Assembly (NCBI RefSeq): GCF_900176365.1
Contig: NZ_FWXY01000023.1
Span: forward strand, 1-64,000
Source: Desulfocicer vacuolatum DSM 3385
GTDB taxonomy: Bacteria > Desulfobacterota > Desulfobacteria > Desulfobacterales > Desulfobacteraceae
Direction: 5' to 3'
Length of the DNA: 64,000 nucleotides
In this document: positions 27,024-35,870 of the stretch, piece after piece
Layout: every line of letters starts with the position of its first letter
Numbering within the stretch: the stretch's first letter is position 1
Program-made: the position numbers and the translations under genes
Notes under the pieces: generated by a model
Database searches by the model: none
What the model saw: the letters and a program-made list of their open reading frames with translations, nothing else
Told to the model about the DNA's origin: nothing

Positions 27024-27206
27024 CTCAACTTTCGGGCTTCATTTCAAAGCCGGCATTTTTAAATGCACCGATGAGCTCAGTGTGCCGACGGGGTCAGGCT
27101 TTTGTTATTGATGTTATCGACCAAGACCTTTGCCAACGAAAAAAGCCTCGATAATGTCAATAACGAAAGCCTGACCCACCACGAAGTGCGAACACCGAAA
27201 GTTGAG
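27024..27206. mobile_element. MITE-like element A, copy 1
   Basis: 183 bp with terminal inverted repeats CTCAACTTTCGG/CCGAAAGTTGAG and an internal inverted repeat (GGGGTCAGGCTTTTGTTATTGA and its near-complement ending TGACCC). Flanks ATAATAA and ATAACAA form a 7-bp target duplication with one mismatch. The copy at 61042-61225 differs by a few substitutions and one extra C. No coding capacity. Confidence 0.8.
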
Positions 27207-27299
27207 ATAACAAAAAAGGCACTTGATAATTCAAGGACCAGCGCCCCCGGTGGGCCGTTGTCAGATCTGTAAAATAAAGGATCAAAGGTCCATCCAGAA

Positions 27300-27329
27300 T
27301 AAAAAAAGCCCTTGGCAGAAAAAGGGCTT
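27300..27329 (-). terminator. Small hairpin with U-run on the minus strand
   Basis: AAGCCCTT...AAGGGCTT stem. Read on the minus strand it is followed by TTTTTTATTC. It could stop antisense read-through from rsmG into the tRNA region. No minus-strand gene lies just upstream, so this is tentative. Confidence 0.4.
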
Positions 27330-27356
27330 GACTTGCCCATCCACTTACCCTATATT
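27328..27356 (+). promoter_or_regulatory. Promoter of the tRNA-fMet cluster
   Basis: TTGACT (27328-27333), a 17-base spacer and TATATT (27351-27356), ending 11 bases before the first tRNA. Confidence 0.75.
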
Positions 27357-27367
27357 ACCCGGGTTGT

Positions 27368-27444
<77 letters not shown>

Positions 27445-27484
27445 CATAACGATATTAAATTTTCTACCACGTTGTTTTTTGTGT

Positions 27485-27561
<77 letters not shown>

Positions 27562-27609
27562 CACAATGGTATTAAATTTTTTATCATGACATATTTTAGT
27601 TTTTTGTGT

Positions 27610-27686
<77 letters not shown>

Positions 27687-27706
27687 TATATATAAAATTC
27701 CAAATA

Positions 27707-27737
27707 GGGAAGATCATAATCGGTCTTCCCTTTTTTG
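27707..27737 (+). terminator. Terminator of the tRNA-fMet cluster
   Basis: GGGAAGA pairs with TCTTCCC across a 10-base loop, followed by TTTTTTG. Confidence 0.85.
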
Positions 27738-27745
27738 TTTTTTTA

Positions 27746-27800
27746 CAACTGCCACGGGCAGATCATATTGGCGATCGGATCTGCCCACAACAAACATTGA
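27746..27800 (+). repeat. R1 palindromic repeat, hairpin A only
   Basis: GGGCAGATC pairs exactly with GATCTGCCC, followed by CACAACAAA. This is one of the copies that shows compensatory stem changes. Confidence 0.7.
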
Positions 27801-27807
27801 ACCCAGC

Positions 27808-28470
27808 TCAGCAACAAGACCTTACACCCACCACCAGGGCACGCCGATCTCCATTGGGAAGGCAGTAGCGCTTTATATCCACATCAAAACAACTGCCGTC
27901 AACCTCTTCCACCTCCTCTGTGGACAAATCTCCCTTCATGGCAACAATCTTCCCCTGACTTGACAAAAAAGGCAGGGCCAGATCCACAAAACGACCCAAC
28001 CCAGTAAACGCCCGGGACACAGCCATATCAAATTTTCCGGCATACTTGTCATCCCCTGCCAGAATCTCCACCCGGGAGTGAAGAGCTGTGGCATGGGATA
28101 AATTTTCCATGCGCACCACATGATTTAAAAAACTGACTTTTTTTCTGGAGGCATCCACCATTACCACACGAATATCCGGGCGGCATATTGCAAGCGGAAT
28201 TCCCGGAAATCCTCCACCGGACCCCAAATCCACCACCGCTGCACCCTGGGGCACCCAGGGGATCAGAGCCACGGAATCCACAAAATGCTTCACTGCCATT
28301 CCAACAGGATCAGTGATGGCGGTAATATTGAATTTTTTATTCCACTTGATTAATTCAGCCGCGTGAAAGGCCATGGCATCCAGCTGGTCTTTTTCAATGC
28401 GCACCCCCATCTGCCCTGCCCCCCGGGCAATCATCTCCATCCACTGATCATCAAAACATTTCATTGTCAT
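27808..28470 (-). CDS. rsmG: 16S rRNA (guanine-527-N7)-methyltransferase RsmG
   Basis: 220 residues, the usual RsmG size. SAM motif VVDLGSGGGFPGIPLAI, then VDASRKKVSFLNHVVR and AVSRAFTGLGRFVDLA, with the N-terminal KWNKKFNITAITDP typical of the family. It methylates G527 of 16S rRNA. It is a single gene divergent from fusA. Two in-frame ATGs two codons apart are both possible starts. Confidence 0.95.
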   Translation of the reverse strand: MTMKCFDDQWMEMIARGAGQMGVRIEKDQLDAMAFHAAELIKWNKKFNITAITDPVGMAVKHFVDSVALIPWVPQGAAVVDLGSGGGFPGIPLAICRPDIRVVMVDASRKKVSFLNHVVRMENLSHATALHSRVEILAGDDKYAGKFDMAVSRAFTGLGRFVDLALPFLSSQGKIVAMKGDLSTEEVEEVDGSCFDVDIKRYCLPNGDRRALVVGVRSCC

Positions 28471-28885
28471 TTTTAATAAAGCCCCATCCCCAAATACACT
28501 CGAAAAACAAATTTAAATACTTGTCCAATATTTCACTTTCATCCAAACCGGAAGTACATCCATTTCCATTGACATACCATACAGCCTCCAACGGCAGATA
28601 CGGAACACCGACCAAGCAACCATACCGCCGGACCAAATACCCAAAAACAAATTTTACGGAGAATACCTGTTTTTATATTGACTTTCACTCTTGATACAAT
28701 TATAATAACAAAATTTTTTATTATGTGCTTTAAACACCCGCAAAGCTGATAATAGCAAAGCAATTTTCATTTATCAAATATTAAAACGATTTAGAAGACA
28801 CAGACAATTTTCACCGAATATCCCTGATATGGACAATGGTGACAGCTGAATTGTGTATTAATTTCAGTTAAAGGATTTTTTGATC
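28471..28885. other. AT-rich region between rsmG and fusA
   Basis: No gene recognised. Short reading frames on both strands have no ribosome site. It contains a strong promoter at 28678-28706, which leaves a leader of about 170 bases before fusA. Confidence 0.5.
28678..28706 (+). promoter_or_regulatory. Strong sigma-70 promoter of fusA
   Basis: TTGACT, a 17-base spacer, and a perfect TATAAT at 28701-28706. Confidence 0.8.
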
Positions 28886-30967
28886 ATGCTTAAGGACTTA
28901 AAAAGAGTAAGGAATATCGGAATCAGTGCCCACATTGATTCAGGTAAAACAACGCTTACAGAAAGAATTTTATTCTATACAGATAGAATACATCAGATCC
29001 ACGAGGTAAGAGGCAAAGACGGTGCCGGCGCGGTCATGGACTCCATGGAACTTGAAAAAGAACGAGGTATCACCATTGCCTCTGCTGCCACCCACTGTGA
29101 ATGGAAGGGAAATGATGTTAACATCATTGACACCCCCGGCCATGTGGATTTCACCGTGGAGGTGGAGCGGTCTCTCAGGGTTCTTGACGGTGTGGTGCTC
29201 ATCCTCTGCTCGGTTTCCGGCGTTCAATCCCAGTCCATCACCGTTGATCAACAAATGAAGCGCTATGAAGTTCCCTGTATTGCATTTGTAAACAAATGTG
29301 ATCGAAGCGGTGCCAACCCCTACCGGGTGGCCAACCAGCTTCGGGAAAAACTGGGGCACAACTCCGTTTTAATGCAGATCCCCATTGGCCTTGAAGATCG
29401 CCTGGAAGGTGTTGTGGATCTCATCACCATGCAGGCCTACTATTTTGAAGGTGATAACGGTGAAACCGTTGTGGTCAAGGAGATTCCCGCCGAATTGATG
29501 GAAGAGGCAGAAGAAAAACGGGAAATCATGATTGATGCCGCATCCATGTATTCCGATGATCTCACCGATGCCATCCTGGAAGAAAAGGAAATCACGGAAG
29601 AACTTATTGTGGATGCCGTGCGAACCGGTACCATCTCCCGTCAGATGACACCTGTTTTCATGGGATCCGCCTATAAAAATACAGCGGTTCAACCCCTTCT
29701 GGATGCTGTGCTCAAGTTCCTGCCCGCCCCCATTGACATTGAAAACGAAGCCATTGATCTGGACAACAACGAAGAAACCGTTACCCTGACCAGTGATTTT
29801 GAAGCCCCCACCGTGGCCCTTGGATTTAAGCTTGAAGACGGCCAATACGGCCAGCTCACCTATATCCGTGTATACCAGGGAACCCTGAAAAAAGGCGACA
29901 CCATCATCAACTCCCGGGACGGCAGAAAAGTAAAAGTGGGCCGACTCATCCGCATGCATTCCTCGGAAATGGAGGACATTGATGAAATCCCCGCAGGCCA
30001 CATCGGCGCCATGTTCGGCGTTGACTGTGCTTCCGGGGACACCTTTGTCAGTCCCAGTGTTAACTACTCCATGATCTCCATGCACATCATGGAACCGGTT
30101 ATTTCCCTGTCTCTTGCCCCTGTGGACAACAAATCCCAGATCAACATGTCCAAGGCCCTGAACCGATTCACCAAAGAAGATCCAACCTTTAGAACCTATG
30201 TGGACAAGGAAACCGGGGAAACCATCATTCAAGGCATGGGAGAGCTTCACCTTGAAGTGTATGTTGAACGAATGAAACGGGAATACAAGGCCGATGTGAA
30301 CACCGGTCAACCCCGGGTTGCCTATCGGGAAACCATCACCAAAAAGGCTGAGTTCAATTACACCCATAAAAAACAGACCGGTGGTTCAGGTCAGTTTGGC
30401 CGGGTTTCCGGATTCATGGAGCCGTGTGAAGAAGAATTTGAATTTACCAACAAAGTTACCGGTGGACGAATTCCCACCCAGTTTATTTCCTCCTGTGAAA
30501 AGGGCTTCCTTTCCTGCATGGACAAAGGGCCCAAAATGGAATTCCCTGTCACCGGTGTGAAAGTCACCCTGATGGATGGTGCCTTCCATGCGGTGGATTC
30601 CTCTGAAATGGCCTTCCAGGCAGCTGCCCGGGGGGGATTTCTTGAAGCTTATCTCAAGGCAAAACCGGTTATCCACGAACCCATCATGAAGGTGGTCATT
30701 GAAACCCCCAACGAATTCCAGGGCTCTTGCATGGGCTTGATCAACCAGCGTCGGGGAATCATCCAGGGCTCCCAGGAAGAGGGAGTCATGTCTGTGATTG
30801 AGTCCCAGGTACCTCTTTCTGAAATGTTCGGTTTTTCCACAATTCTTCGTTCTGCCACCCAGGGCAAGGCCCAGTTTACCATGGAATTTGCCGCTTATAA
30901 GCAGGTTCCCCAGTCCGTGGCTGAAGATATCGTAAAAGCCAAAGAAGAAGAAAAGAAGAAAAACTAA
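28886..30967 (+). CDS. fusA: Elongation factor G (spd/mitochondrial-like type)
   Basis: 693 residues from the ATG at 28886, 10 bases after AAAGGA; a TTG two codons upstream is less likely. The GTPase G1 loop is [19 protein letters not shown] rather than the usual HIDAGKTT. The switch region [28 protein letters not shown] and NKCD follow, then domains II to V. Both the G1 loop and [13 protein letters not shown] match the EF-G type shared by mitochondria, spirochaetes, planctomycetes and some delta-proteobacteria. In that group translocation and ribosome recycling can be split between two EF-Gs; a second one is not in this window. It is not in a str operon. Confidence 0.95.
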   Translation: MLKDLKRVRNIGISAHIDSGKTTLTERILFYTDRIHQIHEVRGKDGAGAVMDSMELEKERGITIASAATHCEWKGNDVNIIDTPGHVDFTVEVERSLRVLDGVVLILCSVSGVQSQSITVDQQMKRYEVPCIAFVNKCDRSGANPYRVANQLREKLGHNSVLMQIPIGLEDRLEGVVDLITMQAYYFEGDNGETVVVKEIPAELMEEAEEKREIMIDAASMYSDDLTDAILEEKEITEELIVDAVRTGTISRQMTPVFMGSAYKNTAVQPLLDAVLKFLPAPIDIENEAIDLDNNEETVTLTSDFEAPTVALGFKLEDGQYGQLTYIRVYQGTLKKGDTIINSRDGRKVKVGRLIRMHSSEMEDIDEIPAGHIGAMFGVDCASGDTFVSPSVNYSMISMHIMEPVISLSLAPVDNKSQINMSKALNRFTKEDPTFRTYVDKETGETIIQGMGELHLEVYVERMKREYKADVNTGQPRVAYRETITKKAEFNYTHKKQTGGSGQFGRVSGFMEPCEEEFEFTNKVTGGRIPTQFISSCEKGFLSCMDKGPKMEFPVTGVKVTLMDGAFHAVDSSEMAFQAAARGGFLEAYLKAKPVIHEPIMKVVIETPNEFQGSCMGLINQRRGIIQGSQEEGVMSVIESQVPLSEMFGFSTILRSATQGKAQFTMEFAAYKQVPQSVAEDIVKAKEEEKKKN

Positions 30968-31074
30968 AAACAGACTTCACCCGGTTTTTAATAATAAAAG
31001 TCCGGGGTTTCAAATTTTGCTATGGGTAAACCAATGCACAATATGGGTTCTGCCCGGGGCAATGATAAACAATG

Positions 31075-31106
31075 AAAACCGGGCCTGCTTTGACAGGCCG
31101 GGTTTT
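31075..31106 (+). terminator. Terminator after fusA
   Basis: AAAACC-GGGCCTG and CAGGCC-GGGTTTT form a stem with one mismatch around a short loop, followed by TTTTC. It lies 26 bases before the next ATG. Confidence 0.65.
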
Positions 31107-31132
31107 CTAAGAATAGATAAAGTGAGGTAAAA

Positions 31133-31822
31133 ATGCTGAGAAAAGATCTTATCCCCAAGAGCCCGGTGATTCAAATACTGGGCAAAGAAAATCTTGAACA
31201 GGGCCGTTTCGGCGTCGTGGTTTCAAGGGCCGGTGTCGGAAAAACACAATTTCTTGTTCAGGTGGCCATGTGCTGGCTGCTGGATGGTAAAAAAACTATT
31301 CACATCAGCCTGGATGACCCCATTGATAAAATCAATGTTCGCTATAAAGAGGGATATACCAATCTCATTGACAGTGTGGGGTACATTGATCCCGTAAAAG
31401 CCAATCGGCTCTGGGAAGACATTGATACCTGCAAACTGGGTATCAGCTACAATGAGAGCAACTTTTCCTGCGACAACATTCGGGAATACCTGACCACTCT
31501 AAAAAAGGAAAATCTGGAACTGCCAGCCATGATGGTCATTGACGGCATTGACTTTGACCAGGACAATACCGTTATCCTGGAAGAAGCAGCAAAGCTGGCC
31601 GATGATTTTGCCATTTCCACCTGGTTTTCCATGAAAAGTCACCGGGAAGAGGCCCTCACCCCGGAAGGATTCCCCCCCCAGCTGGATAAAACCAAGGATC
31701 ATTTTGACAAGGCTCTTTTTCTCAGTCCCCAGGAAGACAAAATCGAAGTGGTTGTCCTGAAAGACGGTGACAGTGAAAATAAAATTTTTCTCCTTGATCC
31801 GGCAACAATGATGCAATCTTAA
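31133..31822 (+). CDS. RecA/KaiC-like P-loop ATPase of unknown function
   Basis: 229 residues. Walker A is SRAGVGKTQFLVQVA near residue 32 and Walker B is PAMMVIDGIDF near residue 138; the spacing and the HISLDDPIDKINVRY segment suggest a RecA/DnaB-like core. GAGG precedes the ATG by 6 bases. The gene stands alone between a terminator on each side. No partner domain, zinc finger or membrane helix is present. Related single-domain ATPases include KaiC-like and RadA-like proteins, but nothing here names a substrate. I do not recognise the specific family. Confidence 0.7.
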   Translation: MLRKDLIPKSPVIQILGKENLEQGRFGVVVSRAGVGKTQFLVQVAMCWLLDGKKTIHISLDDPIDKINVRYKEGYTNLIDSVGYIDPVKANRLWEDIDTCKLGISYNESNFSCDNIREYLTTLKKENLELPAMMVIDGIDFDQDNTVILEEAAKLADDFAISTWFSMKSHREEALTPEGFPPQLDKTKDHFDKALFLSPQEDKIEVVVLKDGDSENKIFLLDPATMMQS

Positions 31823-31891
31823 CCGTTTGGGGCACCTTGAGATTCACACCCCCCTTTTATGATGGGTGAACATCTGGAATAGGCGCGCTTA

Positions 31892-31950
31892 TTACCATGA
31901 CATATCCGGGAATATTGCAGTTTAATATTCCCGGCCGTCATGGTTTTTTT
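31892..31950. terminator. Bidirectional terminator between convergent genes
   Basis: ACCATGAC...GTCATGGT encloses a second stem, CCGGGAATATT...AATATTCCCGG, followed by TTTTTTTT. It serves the ATPase gene and overlaps the last codons of the minus-strand acyltransferase gene, whose stop codon is inside the stem. Confidence 0.75.
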
Positions 31951-34129
31951 TATGTGAAAGGGAGAGAACTCCCATCAGAAATTGACAAATGGCCCCGAAC
32001 ATCCTGGCGCTGCCCTGGCTGCCCAGAGGGGGAAGCCCGTGCTGTTTTATATCAAAAAGATAAAATTCTTTTATGTCTGATCCCAGGCGCTTAAATATTT
32101 TTTCACTGCCCTGGACATCCACCACAGGATTGTTCCGGCACTGTATAATTAAACCCGGAGCCTTGATTTTCTTTACAAAGGGTTCTGTCTGATCCAGAAA
32201 TTTTTCCACCTGTTTCATGCCTGCAACAGGATTTTTATCATACCCCCCCGGTGAATTCACAGAACCGTTTCCATCCTCTACCTTTTTTTCCGACGGTGTT
32301 CCGGCTTTCTTCATCATCTGTTGCCACCAAACCCCTGAAGATGCCGTAAACGAGGTAGAAAAGTCCTTTATGGAAAAAGGTGGGGACACGGCAAAAAAAG
32401 CAAACGGATCCAAACTCCGGGCCTGAAGGTATATGGCCATGCTCCCTCCCATCCCCACGCCTCCCACGGCAAAACGAGAACGAAGATGACGCACCACCAC
32501 CAGGGCCTCCTCAGCGGACTCCAGCCATTGTTCAAAACTGACCCCGGCAAGGTCCTCCACAGAGGTACCATGCCCCTTAAGCCGTGGTACATACACGGTA
32601 AAGCCTTTGTCATTAAGATGGGTTGCCAGGGGTTTCATTTCTCCGGGGGATGACAGATAATCGTGGAGAAGCAGTACTGCCGGGGTATCTTTATTTCCCC
32701 TTAGGAGCAAAGGGGCGCCACACCGTTTATCCCGGATTATTTCATCAGATTCAGATTTCATGAAATCAGCCTCAAACTCACTTTGATGTTTGGCCAAAAG
32801 CTGTTCTCTGATCAGCTCAAGAATTTCATGTCCCGATTTCACTGCAAGCTCCTTGAAATACGCCTGGAGTGAAACAAGGGGTTCCACCTCATTGGCAATG
32901 ACAGACACCGGGTTTTCCACCCTGGCCGTGTGAAATTCAGAATGAGTGGTAAATTTTGCCTGATTTTTATTAAATTGATCACCTTGAATAGAAACAACCC
33001 CTGTTTCATAAGCCACCCGCATGAAATCCTCATACCGGCTAAAACGGTCGTCAATGAGGATATGCACTTGATTATCATAAAGGCTTTTGTGGAAATGGCA
33101 ATGCAGCGACATGTTACAGGCCTGGGTGGCCAGAAATGCCCGGCACCGGAATTCATAACCGTCAATGATTTTTCCGTCATCGGGCAGATATTTCAGAATG
33201 GATGCAAAAATATGATCATAATTCAAGGTGGTCATGCCATACACCTGGGACATGTATTGATTCATGAGGTCAAGGGCCCCTGATCGCATCACATGGTTGG
33301 AACTTAAACGGGGAGAAAATTCCACCCGCCGCCGGGAGGTGACATCACTTTCCACAAATCCGTTGGAAAAAATATCCCGCACAGAGATGGCCCGGCCAAA
33401 GCGGATATCCACATCCACACCGGAAAACACCATGGTGCCCTCGGTCATCAGCTCATCCATCATGCGTCGGGAAGGGTTGTCTATCATGTTCTGTGCAATG
33501 CGGCTGAGCATATTTTCCTTGGCCCGCACCGGATAATAGGTGATATTCACCGGCATGATAAAGGTTTCATTATCCAGCACTGTATCCGGTGAATCTATTT
33601 CATAAATTTCCACCAGACGATTAAATTCATCAAGATTTTTTTCCCTGGCTCGACGGAGTCGTTCCCGGTAAAATTCTGTGCGAAGGGCAATGGTGGCAGC
33701 CCCGGTGTGGGGGCGCTGGAACTCGCCGTCCTGATAGATTCGAAACCCCTCATCCACCAGAATTTTTTTATTTTTAACCATGAGTCCTTCGGGGAAAATA
33801 ATGCACTCGGCCCTGCCGGATAACAACCCTTTAACAATGAGAAAATCTCTCCGTGGATCTTTGGTGGACACGGCCCCCATGGCTTCCAGGGTTCCCTTTA
33901 AAGCGCCCTGGAACAACTCCGCCGCCGCCAGGGACCACACCGGTTTTTTGGTGATCCCATGGATGTGGTAAGGAAGAAACACCGTTTCAATGCGGGTGAA
34001 ATGGTTGGCCGTATAAATAATGGACCCCCGGGGAATATTTTCTTCACCATGGAGGGTCACCCGGGTTTTTGAAAACCCGGAGAATGCTTTAAAGGCATAC
34101 CCGGACATGTAATAGGCAAATCGATTCAT
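31922..34129 (-). CDS. PlsC-type acyltransferase fused to an Est30-like hydrolase domain lacking the nucleophile serine
   Basis: 735 residues from the ATG at 34129 (AGGGA 6-7 bases upstream; an earlier TTG at 34174 is less likely). The N-terminal part has acyltransferase motifs NHFTRIE (H43 and E48 in the HX4D/E position) and FPEG at 112-115. The middle part (about 200-460) is not recognised. The C-terminal part (about 466-735) is a carboxylesterase-like alpha/beta hydrolase: VLLLHDYLSS, VPRLKGHGTS and, at the nucleophile elbow, GVGMGG instead of GxSxGG, so G559 stands where serine is expected. The acid (PVVDVQGS) and histidine (KQHG) are in place. It may acylate a lipid while the hydrolase part binds acyl groups. 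Confidence 0.75.
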   Translation of the reverse strand: MNRFAYYMSGYAFKAFSGFSKTRVTLHGEENIPRGSIIYTANHFTRIETVFLPYHIHGITKKPVWSLAAAELFQGALKGTLEAMGAVSTKDPRRDFLIVKGLLSGRAECIIFPEGLMVKNKKILVDEGFRIYQDGEFQRPHTGAATIALRTEFYRERLRRAREKNLDEFNRLVEIYEIDSPDTVLDNETFIMPVNITYYPVRAKENMLSRIAQNMIDNPSRRMMDELMTEGTMVFSGVDVDIRFGRAISVRDIFSNGFVESDVTSRRRVEFSPRLSSNHVMRSGALDLMNQYMSQVYGMTTLNYDHIFASILKYLPDDGKIIDGYEFRCRAFLATQACNMSLHCHFHKSLYDNQVHILIDDRFSRYEDFMRVAYETGVVSIQGDQFNKNQAKFTTHSEFHTARVENPVSVIANEVEPLVSLQAYFKELAVKSGHEILELIREQLLAKHQSEFEADFMKSESDEIIRDKRCGAPLLLRGNKDTPAVLLLHDYLSSPGEMKPLATHLNDKGFTVYVPRLKGHGTSVEDLAGVSFEQWLESAEEALVVVRHLRSRFAVGGVGMGGSMAIYLQARSLDPFAFFAVSPPFSIKDFSTSFTASSGVWWQQMMKKAGTPSEKKVEDGNGSVNSPGGYDKNPVAGMKQVEKFLDQTEPFVKKIKAPGLIIQCRNNPVVDVQGSEKIFKRLGSDIKEFYLFDIKQHGLPPLGSQGSARMFGAICQFLMGVLSLSHKKNHDGREY

Positions 34130-34151
34130 TGGTTGTCCCTGTAAAATGCTT

Positions 34152-34167
34152 TCAGGCAATTGCCTGA
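34152..34167. promoter_or_regulatory. 16-bp perfect palindrome between divergent genes
   Basis: TCAGGCAATTGCCTGA, between the acyltransferase gene (minus) and the NIL-ferredoxin gene (plus), 17 bases before a TTGACC at 34184. Candidate operator. Confidence 0.4.
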
Positions 34168-34183
34168 CTTTCAAACATAACCC

Positions 34184-34212
34184 TTGACCGCAACCATAAT
34201 ATTTCTTAAATT
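34184..34212 (+). promoter_or_regulatory. Probable promoter of the NIL-ferredoxin/mnmA operon
   Basis: TTGACC, a 17-base spacer and TAAATT, about 45 bases before the TTG start. Confidence 0.45.
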
Positions 34213-34257
34213 ATGATTTTGTCAAAAAATTATTATCAAAAAGCCTAAGGAGCTGCT

Positions 34258-34692
34258 TTGTATTCTAAAATATTAATTCTTCATTTTCCACCGGCTGTGG
34301 CCCAAAAAGCGGTGGTGTGCTACCTGACCAAAAAATATGACCTGCTTTTCAACATTCTTGGGGCCAAGGTGTCCAACAGCAAGGACGGCTATATGGTTCT
34401 TGAAATCTGCGGTACCCGGGACAATTATAAAAAAGGGGTCAGATACCTGAAAAATCAGGGCGTCCGGGTCAGTTCCGCAGAACAGGAAATCTGGCGGGAC
34501 ACCTCAAAGTGCACCCATTGCGGTGCCTGCACGGCAGTGTGCCCCACCCAGGCCCTTTATGTAAAACGACCGGAGATGGAAGTTATCTATGACAAGGACA
34601 AATGCACTGTGTGTGAGCTGTGCATTGTCACCTGCCCCACCCGGGCCATGGGGCTTTATTCCTCCAAAAACACCGAAGACATGCTTCAGTGA
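34258..34692 (+). CDS. NIL-domain ferredoxin (two 4Fe-4S clusters)
   Basis: 144 residues with a TTG start, chosen because AAGGAG lies 5 bases upstream and no ATG is better placed. An N-terminal NIL domain (about 1-78, an ACT-like fold) is followed by two 4Fe-4S motifs: CTHCGACTAVCP and CTVCELCIVTCP. Proteins of this shape take part in sulfur insertion in some archaea (the MA1822 partner of a DUF39 protein). Here the TGA stop overlaps the GTG start of mnmA (GTGA), so both are translated together. Supplying electrons or sulfur for the tRNA thiolation reaction is a reasonable inference, not shown. Confidence 0.83.
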   Translation: MYSKILILHFPPAVAQKAVVCYLTKKYDLLFNILGAKVSNSKDGYMVLEICGTRDNYKKGVRYLKNQGVRVSSAEQEIWRDTSKCTHCGACTAVCPTQALYVKRPEMEVIYDKDKCTVCELCIVTCPTRAMGLYSSKNTEDMLQ

Positions 34693-35723
34693 AAAAGAAA
34701 ATTGCCATTGCCGTAAGCGGAGGGGTGGACTCTCTTGTGTCTGCCTTTCTGCTGAAACAACAGCCACACACAGAATTGTTCGGTATTCATTTTACCACAG
34801 GATACGAATCCCACCCCGTTGACATCCCGTCCCTTTCCCGGCAACTGGGGCTGAAGATACTCACCGTGGATCTGTCCCGTCAGTTCACCCGACATGTGGT
34901 GGATTATTTTACCACCACCTATCTTTCCGGCAAAACCCCCAACCCATGCATCATCTGCAACCAGACCATCAAGTTCGGCTCATTGGTGTCGGCAGCCGTT
35001 CAGCACGGGGCCACCCACCTTGCCACGGGTCATTATGCCAGAATGAAAATCAATGACCAGGGTATCCCTGCCCTTTACAGGGGAATGGACAGCATCAAGG
35101 AGCAGTCCTATTTTCTGGCCATGCTAACCGCAAATCAGCTGCAGAAAGCCATTTTCCCATTGGGAAACATGACCAAACAGGAGGTGGTGGCCCTGGCCCG
35201 GTCCCATAATCTTTCTCCACCGGAACAAAAGGAGAGCCAGGATATCTGCTTCATTAAAGAGTCCTCATTTAGCGATTTCATTGTTACCCATACCCGGAAA
35301 GAAACATTCAGGCCCGGCCCCATTGTCACCCCTGCCGGGGATACATTGGGGCAGCACAAGGGCTTGCATTGTTACACTGTGGGCCAGCGCCGGGGCTTGA
35401 ATTGCCCGGGGCCTGCCCCTTACTATGTTAAAAAAATTGACATGGAAAACAACCGGCTGGTGGTGGGATTCAAGGAAGATCTTCTGGAAACTCATTTTAA
35501 AGTGAAACAGGTGAACTGGCTTCTGCCCACCCCCCTTAAAAGTCCCATCACCGTTGAAGCCAAAATCCGATACAGCCACAAAGGAGAAACTGCACAGATA
35601 AGGCCCTGTGGCAGTGACGGCATTGCAGTGGAATTCAACCGACCGCAAAACGCTGTAACCCCCGGTCAAGGTGCTGTTTTTTATATGGATGACAGGGTGA
35701 TCGGCGCAGGAATCATTCAATAA
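34689..35723 (+). CDS. mnmA: tRNA 2-thiouridylase MnmA (variant)
   Basis: 344 residues from a GTG at 34689 that overlaps the preceding stop. PP-loop IAVSGGVDSLV, first catalytic cysteine in TPNPCIICNQTIKFG, second in QESQDICFIKE, and the C-terminal barrel (YTVGQRRGLNCPG). MnmA makes 2-thiouridine at U34 of Lys, Glu and Gln tRNAs using a sulfur relay. The ESQDICFI segment differs from the usual DSTGICFIG, and the protein is slightly shorter than typical MnmA. Its coupling to an FeS/NIL protein suggests a relay different from TusABCDE. An R1 repeat starts at its stop codon. Confidence 0.9.
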   Translation: MKKKIAIAVSGGVDSLVSAFLLKQQPHTELFGIHFTTGYESHPVDIPSLSRQLGLKILTVDLSRQFTRHVVDYFTTTYLSGKTPNPCIICNQTIKFGSLVSAAVQHGATHLATGHYARMKINDQGIPALYRGMDSIKEQSYFLAMLTANQLQKAIFPLGNMTKQEVVALARSHNLSPPEQKESQDICFIKESSFSDFIVTHTRKETFRPGPIVTPAGDTLGQHKGLHCYTVGQRRGLNCPGPAPYYVKKIDMENNRLVVGFKEDLLETHFKVKQVNWLLPTPLKSPITVEAKIRYSHKGETAQIRPCGSDGIAVEFNRPQNAVTPGQGAVFYMDDRVIGAGIIQ

Positions 35724-35807
35724 CTGCCATGGCAGACCTTATTCTGATCCGGCTCTGCCCACAACGAAGATTCAAATACTCCCCTGATTCACGGAGTATT
35801 TCATATA
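35722..35807 (+). repeat. R1 palindromic repeat, full unit
   Basis: Starts at the mnmA stop (TAACTGCCATGGCAGACC) and ends GGAGTATTTCATATAAAA, pairing with CAAATACTCC. Confidence 0.72.
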
Positions 35808-35870
35808 AAAAAAAATGGAGGAGGTAACTCCTCTCCCGGACCCAAGGCCCAGGGGGGGTACCGATTTTTT

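Noticed and set aside
27077-27340. Minus-strand reading frame of 87 codons
   Set aside because: Lies mostly inside MITE A copy 1; no ribosome site and no recognisable protein.
28451-28763. Overlapping small minus-strand frames between rsmG and fusA
   Set aside because: Composition is AT-driven, no ribosome site, and they run through the fusA promoter.
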